From DATJXG01 sp035500455 (GTDB taxonomy: Bacteria; Acidobacteriota; Terriglobia; Terriglobales; Acidobacteriaceae), in the NCBI GenBank assembly GCA_035500455.1, contig DATJXG010000300.1:1-8188 (forward strand): 8,188 nt of DNA, read 5' to 3'. Under the pieces are notes generated by a model, which was given only the letters and a program-made list of their open reading frames with translations, was not told where the DNA came from and made no database searches. Both the position numbers and the translations under genes were made by a program. Shown here piece after piece: positions 5,147 through 8,188 of this stretch; position 1 is the first letter of the stretch, and each line of letters begins with the position of its first letter.

Positions 5147-6520
5147 CTACTTCAGCCGCACCGACTTCAGCATCTGCTCAAACCTCGGCCTCAAGCCAAC
5201 GAAATCTTTATCCGGCGCGATAAACACCAGGTACAGCAGCGATCCATTCGCCCGCTGGAAGGTCACCAACCAGTCGCGCTCCTGAATCGCCTTTCCTGCT
5301 TCGTCCTTGATCGGCGAAGGCCCGATCAGGTCCACCGATTTTCCCGCCACGCCGTTCACCCGGATGGTTTCATCGTGGCCAATCTCGCGCTGCTCCGGAT
5401 TCGACTGCCGCAGCGATGCAATCAGTTCATGCGTCGCCTGGTCAAGGTCCGCGTTCGCCTCTTCCGCCTGGTAATCGTTGATGATCACCCCATAGGCCAC
5501 GGCGTTCTGCGAGACTCCGCTGGGCGGAGCGATCGTCACTGACGAACTCTGGTCGCCGAACACCTTCCAGATCTCCGGATAAGAAATCTGGTACTCATTG
5601 TGCTCGAATACCTGCGTAGCCTCGCCGGGCGTGATTCCCGCAGCGGCCGGCGCAGCTTTATTCGCCTGCTCGGCGGCAATCTGTTCCGCCGTCAGCGGCT
5701 TCATGCCGGCCACGCGCTCTTTTACCCGCTGGAAGCCGGAGCTGCTGGCGAGAAAACTCTTCTGCGGCAGCGTCGCTGCCTCCTGCAGCACAGCCTGAGA
5801 ACGATTTCCGGGATCCGGATGATCACTGAAGAACTGCGCCACCATGCCGCTGCGCCCCTGCTCCTCTTTCAGGCGGCTGAAAAACGCCGCAAGCGCCCGC
5901 GGATCGTAGCCCGCGTCATACATAATGTCGGTGCCCAGCAGGTCAGCTTCCGACTCCGCCTGCCGCGAATTCCTCAGGAAGTACGAGCCCACCCCGAACG
6001 AAATCCCCAGCTGCGCCATCTGCGCGAGAACGCTTCGTCCCATAATCCCGCCCAGAATCGCCAGGGGCAGTTGCGCTGCCATCTGCTTGCTGGCGGCGCG
6101 CGTGCCGTGGCGCTGCACCACGTGGGAAATCTCGTGGGCCATCACGCCCGCCAGTTCGGCTTCGCTGTTGGCCGCCTGGATCGTCCCCAGGTTTACGAAG
6201 ATCGGCCCGCCCGGCAGAGCAAAGGCATTGATCTCCTTCTGATTCACCACGCGAAAGGTATAAGGCCACTTCTCGCCCGGCGCATGCGCCACCAGGTTGG
6301 CTCCCAGGCGTTGCACATACCGCGTCACCGGATCATCCTCCGGCAGTAGGGGCAGCTGCTTCGGCACCTGCGCCGCCGCCTGCTGTCCGGCCTGCAGCTC
6401 TTCTTCGCGGGAAAAAAGATCGAAGCCGCTGGTAGGCGTGACCCGCGCCCAGAGCGGCGCGGCCACCAACAAAGCCAGCCACATCGCGGCTCCACGCGCG
6501 AGGCGCGGGCGAAGTCTCAT
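5147..6520 (-). CDS. Secreted M48-family zinc metallopeptidase with a C-terminal accessory domain
   Basis: The protein has 457 residues from an ATG with GGAGG (6526-6530) 5 bases upstream. An N-terminal signal peptide (basic start, hydrophobic 11-24, likely cut after WARV or nearby) points to export. The M48 domain covers about 36-250. INAFALPGGPIFVN (97-110) is the typical lead-in. The zinc site is HEISH at 129-133 (H129, H133, catalytic E130). The third ligand is E189 in AESEAD, and FSDHPDPGNR (231-240) closes the domain. The order resembles periplasmic BepA/LoiP-type quality-control proteases, but the TPR part of BepA is absent. Instead an Ala-rich linker (about 278-300) leads to a C-terminal domain (about 303-457) that begins with YQISYPEIWKV and ends QMLKSVRLK, reminiscent of the PsbP/Mog1 fold. 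Outer-membrane protein or lipoprotein quality control is inferred. It is separated from the pseudokinase gene by 217 bp, so co-transcription is possible but not shown. Confidence 0.9.
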   Translation of the reverse strand: MRLRPRLARGAAMWLALLVAAPLWARVTPTSGFDLFSREEELQAGQQAAAQVPKQLPLLPEDDPVTRYVQRLGANLVAHAPGEKWPYTFRVVNQKEINAFALPGGPIFVNLGTIQAANSEAELAGVMAHEISHVVQRHGTRAASKQMAAQLPLAILGGIMGRSVLAQMAQLGISFGVGSYFLRNSRQAESEADLLGTDIMYDAGYDPRALAAFFSRLKEEQGRSGMVAQFFSDHPDPGNRSQAVLQEAATLPQKSFLASSSGFQRVKERVAGMKPLTAEQIAAEQANKAAPAAAGITPGEATQVFEHNEYQISYPEIWKVFGDQSSSVTIAPPSGVSQNAVAYGVIINDYQAEEANADLDQATHELIASLRQSNPEQREIGHDETIRVNGVAGKSVDLIGPSPIKDEAGKAIQERDWLVTFQRANGSLLYLVFIAPDKDFVGLRPRFEQMLKSVRLK

Positions 6521-6546
6521 CCCAACCTCCGCAACTCAACGGCAGC

Positions 6547-6588
6547 AGAACAGAAAACTGAGAACCGGGAACTGAAAACTGGCAACTG
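6547..6588 (+). repeat. Heptanucleotide tandem array (six units, consensus RRAACTG)
   Basis: The units are AGAACAG (6547-6553), AAAACTG (6554-6560), AGAACCG (6561-6567), GGAACTG (6568-6574), AAAACTG (6575-6581) and GCAACTG (6582-6588), in perfect 7-bp register. On the minus strand they read CAGTTNN and end 26 bp before the protease ATG, so they lie in its 5' leader or promoter. They could be a dispersed soil-bacterial repeat or a length-variable tract. Confidence 0.8.
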
Positions 6589-6684
6589 CTTTTCACCCAA
6601 AACTGCAAGCCCAGCACCAAACAATTCGATGCCTGTTCATCCCACAGCGCATCACAACCTCGTGTTCTGATCATACCGCGACAT

Positions 6685-6701
6685 CGCCGGTGAAACCGGC
6701 G
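6685..6701. repeat. GC-rich mini-hairpin (7-bp stem, 3-base loop)
   Basis: CGCCGGT (6685-6691) and ACCGGCG (6695-6701) are perfect inverted arms around GAA. The CGCCGG core is shared with the hairpin at 5074-5091. It lies between two divergent starts, so it is not a terminator for either gene. Confidence 0.6.
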
Positions 6702-6796
6702 GGAAGAGATGACCCGGAAACATCCGACGAGGGCGTGTTTGCCGGGCGCGGGCAGTCGCGTCGATCTGATAGCCTTTTCACACCGGAGGCCCGCGA

Positions 6797-7462
6797 ATGC
6801 TGTTTGACTTTGCCACCATCCCCGCAAAAGAACGCTACAAGCTGCTCGTCTCCACGGTCGTCCCGCGCCCCATCGCCTGGGTGGTCAGCCAGGACGCAGG
6901 TGGGCAATTGAACGCCGCGCCTTTTTCCTTCTTCAATGCGTTTGCCGGCGACCCTCCCGTGGTTGGCATCGGCATCGGCAGCCACGAACCCGGCCGTCCT
7001 AAGGACACCCGCCGCAACATCCGCGAGACCCGCCAGTTCGTGGTCAACCTGGTCTCGGAAGAAATGGCGCGGGCGATGAACGTTACCGCCATCGAGTTTG
7101 AGAGCGGCATCAACGAACTGATCGAGGCTGGCCTCACGACAGCTCCCAGTCTCCACGTGAAGCCGCCACGCATTGCCGAAAGCCCGGTTTCAATGGAGTG
7201 CGAGCTGCTTCAGATCGTCGAACTCGGACCCGAGAACTCCCTGGTGCTCGGCCGCGTGCTCGCCATGCGCGTGCGCGACGAAGCCGTGATCGATGCCCCC
7301 AGCCACTACATCGACACGCCAAAATTGAAGCTCATCGGCCGCATGCACGGCCGCGGCTGGTACGCCCGCACCACCGACCTGTTCGAAATGCCCCGCATCC
7401 CGCGGGCCGAGTGGAAGCCAGCCGGCACAGCGGACTCCAAACCATCGGTGGTTCCAAAGTGA
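6797..7462 (+). CDS. Flavin reductase-like, FMN-binding split-barrel protein
   Basis: This 221-residue protein starts at ATG 6797 with GGAGG (6785-6789) 7 bases upstream. It matches the flavin reductase-like domain family (PF01613 type), whose members bind FMN in a split beta-barrel and usually act in the cytoplasm as NAD(P)H:flavin oxidoreductases or related reductases. Typical features are VVPRPIAWVVS (21-31), followed by NAAPFSFFNAFAGDPP (39-54), the segment lining the flavin site. DTRRNIRETRQFVVNLV (70-86) is the conserved phosphate-side region. Near the end GRMHGRGWYARTTDLFEMPR (181-200) is the usual closing motif of this subfamily. Length is normal. The last 15 or so residues are low-complexity and probably disordered. 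No dedicated oxygenase gene neighbours it, so its substrate is unknown. Its gene is divergent from the protease gene and followed by a 279-bp gap. Confidence 0.9.
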   Translation: MLFDFATIPAKERYKLLVSTVVPRPIAWVVSQDAGGQLNAAPFSFFNAFAGDPPVVGIGIGSHEPGRPKDTRRNIRETRQFVVNLVSEEMARAMNVTAIEFESGINELIEAGLTTAPSLHVKPPRIAESPVSMECELLQIVELGPENSLVLGRVLAMRVRDEAVIDAPSHYIDTPKLKLIGRMHGRGWYARTTDLFEMPRIPRAEWKPAGTADSKPSVVPK

Positions 7463-7568
7463 AAGATGCCAGGGCCGCAAGGAAAACGTCGCGTTCGCCG
7501 CGCGGGCGGGAGAGGGCACGGCTTCAAGGGTTTGTGGAGAAACTCTGAGTCGTGTGGATTTTGGGAAG

Positions 7569-7588
7569 GGCACAACTTCAGTCGTGCC
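7569..7588. repeat. Small inverted repeat (8-bp stem, 4-base loop)
   Basis: GGCACAAC (7569-7576) pairs with GTCGTGCC (7581-7588) with one mismatch around a TTCA loop. A partial copy of its left half lies at 7515-7526. The GGCAC..TTCA..GTGCC pattern looks like a dispersed intergenic repeat; I recall such sequences in Koribacter-like genomes but cannot verify it here. Confidence 0.55.
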
Positions 7589-7602
7589 GTAGAATCAGAC
7601 GC

Positions 7603-7627
7603 GGGCGATGAGGCGCCCACCGGGCGC
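7603..7627 (+). repeat. Overlapping, mutually exclusive GC-rich hairpins
   Basis: GGGCG (7603-7607) can pair with CGCCC (7614-7618). Alternatively GCGCCC (7613-7618) can pair with GGGCGC (7622-7627) around ACC. The middle segment cannot do both. If transcribed, this would sit about 115 bases before the DUF3224 ATG. A regulatory role is speculative; a repeat remnant is equally likely. Confidence 0.4.
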
Positions 7628-7741
7628 AACTGTCACAGGCTCCATTTAGCTTGGCAGAAGACCCAACGTCCAGCGATTTTCCGACTGCAGGACTGAACGT
7701 AAAACGACATCCCGACGGATGACCGCACCCTCAGGAGCACC

Positions 7742-8125
7742 ATGCACGCCACCGGATCCTTCGAAGTAAAGCTCAATCCTCTGGAAACCTATACCAAGGC
7801 CGCAACCCTGGGCCGTATGTCCCTCGACAAACAATTCCGTGGCGCTCTCGAAGCCACAAGTGAGGGCGAAATGCTCAGCGCCGCCACCGCTGTCAAAGGC
7901 TCCGCGGGATACGTTGCTATCGAGCACGTAAACGGCACGCTTGATGGCCGCAGCGGCACCTTCATCCTGCAGCACCGCGGCACCATGACCCGCGGCGCGC
8001 CGCAACTCATCATCACCGTCGTTCCCGACTCCGGCACCGGCGAGCTTACCGGCCTCGCCGGCAAGATGACCATCAACATCGTGGACAAGAATCACTTCTA
8101 CGACTTCGAATACGACCTGCCCTGA
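7742..8125 (+). CDS. DUF3224 domain-containing protein
   Basis: This 127-residue protein starts at ATG 7742 with AGGAG (7733-7737) 4 bases upstream. It matches the DUF3224 family along its full length. It has an N-terminal strand MHATGSFEVKLNPLE, then GRMSLDKQFRGALEATSEGEML (24-45 region), GSAGYVAIEHVNGTLDGR (53-70), FILQHRGTM (74-82), VVPDSGTGELTGLAGKM (93-109) and a final aromatic strand HFYDFEYDL. The many short strands with G/T turns fit a small beta-barrel, and allene oxide cyclase-like barrels have been suggested for this family. There is no signal peptide, so it is probably cytoplasmic. The molecular function is not known. It is the second plus-strand gene after the flavin reductase-like gene, but the 279-bp repeat-bearing gap makes an operon unlikely. 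Confidence 0.9.
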   Translation: MHATGSFEVKLNPLETYTKAATLGRMSLDKQFRGALEATSEGEMLSAATAVKGSAGYVAIEHVNGTLDGRSGTFILQHRGTMTRGAPQLIITVVPDSGTGELTGLAGKMTINIVDKNHFYDFEYDLP

Positions 8126-8128
8126 CCA

Positions 8129-8188
8129 TCAGAAAATCGGCGTGTCCAGCGCAGCGATGAAGTGAATTCCCGGCACGATCTTTCCCAC
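8129..8188 (-). CDS. C-terminal end of an unidentified protein (partial, convergent)
   Basis: On the minus strand the last 60 bases read 19 sense codons and a TGA (8131-8129), giving a C-terminus VGKIVPGIHFIAALDTPIF. Third positions are mostly G or C, as in the other genes, and the stop lies 3 bp from the DUF3224 stop, a normal convergent arrangement. The fragment is too short to identify; I do not recognise the family. It could still be a chance open frame. Confidence 0.4.
   Translation of the reverse strand: MGKIVPGIHFIAALDTPIF

Larger units (their letters stand above)
6521..6796. other. Divergent intergenic region between protease and flavin reductase-like genes
   Basis: These 276 bases must hold promoters for both flanking genes. 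They contain a 7-bp tandem array close to the protease start, a GC-rich mini-hairpin at 6685-6701 and the Shine-Dalgarno of each gene. I could not find a convincing -35/-10 pair on either strand. Open frames crossing it have no gene-like features. Confidence 0.6.
7463..7741. other. 279-bp gap before the DUF3224 gene, with small repeats
   Basis: No convincing gene is present; a short open frame at 7466-7696 has Arg/Gly/His-rich composition and no Shine-Dalgarno. The gap holds two related motifs, GGCACGGCTTCA (7515-7526) and GGCACAACTTCA (7569-7580). The second opens an 8-bp hairpin. A set of overlapping GC-rich inverted repeats follows at 7603-7627. A promoter for the downstream gene is expected here but I cannot place it confidently. 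Confidence 0.55.

Noticed and set aside
5600..6349. A 249-residue open frame on the plus strand
   Set aside because: It lies wholly inside the M48 protease gene on the opposite strand, is rich in Arg and His as expected of an antisense frame in GC-rich DNA, and shows no known motif.
6333..6827. A 164-residue minus-strand open frame extending upstream of the protease start
   Set aside because: It overlaps the protease gene in another frame, runs through the heptamer array (giving QFSV-type repeats) and has no Shine-Dalgarno or domain.
7466..7696. A 76-residue plus-strand open frame between the last two complete genes
   Set aside because: It has no ribosome binding site and low-complexity composition, and it overlaps the small inverted repeats.

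Overview
The window looks like chromosomal DNA from a member of the Acidobacteriota (Terriglobia/Koribacter-like). This is an inference. It rests on two divergent genes of the 'VWFA-related Acidobacterial domain' family (TIGR03436), a Myxococcus-type MglA GTPase, GC-rich codon use and short interspersed intergenic repeats of a kind I associate with that phylum. I see no tRNA, rRNA, transposase, phage gene or CRISPR array.

Layout, left to right. A secreted VWA protein runs off the left edge on the minus strand (start at 743). A second secreted VWA protein (789-2255, +) is transcribed away from it across a gap of only 45 bp. The small GTPase gene mglA (2417-3001, +) follows, behind a candidate promoter with a 7+4 bp direct repeat. 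A 383-bp gene-free stretch (3002-3384) carries a 14-bp tandem array and a long imperfect hairpin, and separates mglA from a convergent minus-strand gene. That gene (3385-4929) encodes a kinase-fold protein lacking the key catalytic aspartates, fused through one membrane helix and a low-complexity linker to a TonB C-terminal domain. Upstream of it, also on the minus strand, is a secreted M48 zinc metallopeptidase (5147-6520). Divergent from that are a flavin reductase-like FMN protein (6797-7462, +) and a DUF3224 protein (7742-8125, +). The last 60 bases look like the 3' end of a convergent minus-strand gene.

Functionally this is mostly envelope and surface biology: two exported VWA proteins, a polarity/motility switch GTPase, a membrane-spanning pseudokinase-TonB and an exported protease, followed by two cytoplasmic genes of general metabolism. 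The genes are separated by repeat-bearing gaps of 45-383 bp, so they are probably mostly single transcription units rather than one operon.

The most unusual item is the pseudokinase-TonB fusion. Next are the contrast between an intact and a degenerate MIDAS site in the divergent VWA pair, and the variety of intergenic repeats (14-bp tandem, 7-bp tandem, 42-bp-arm hairpin and GC-rich mini-hairpins).
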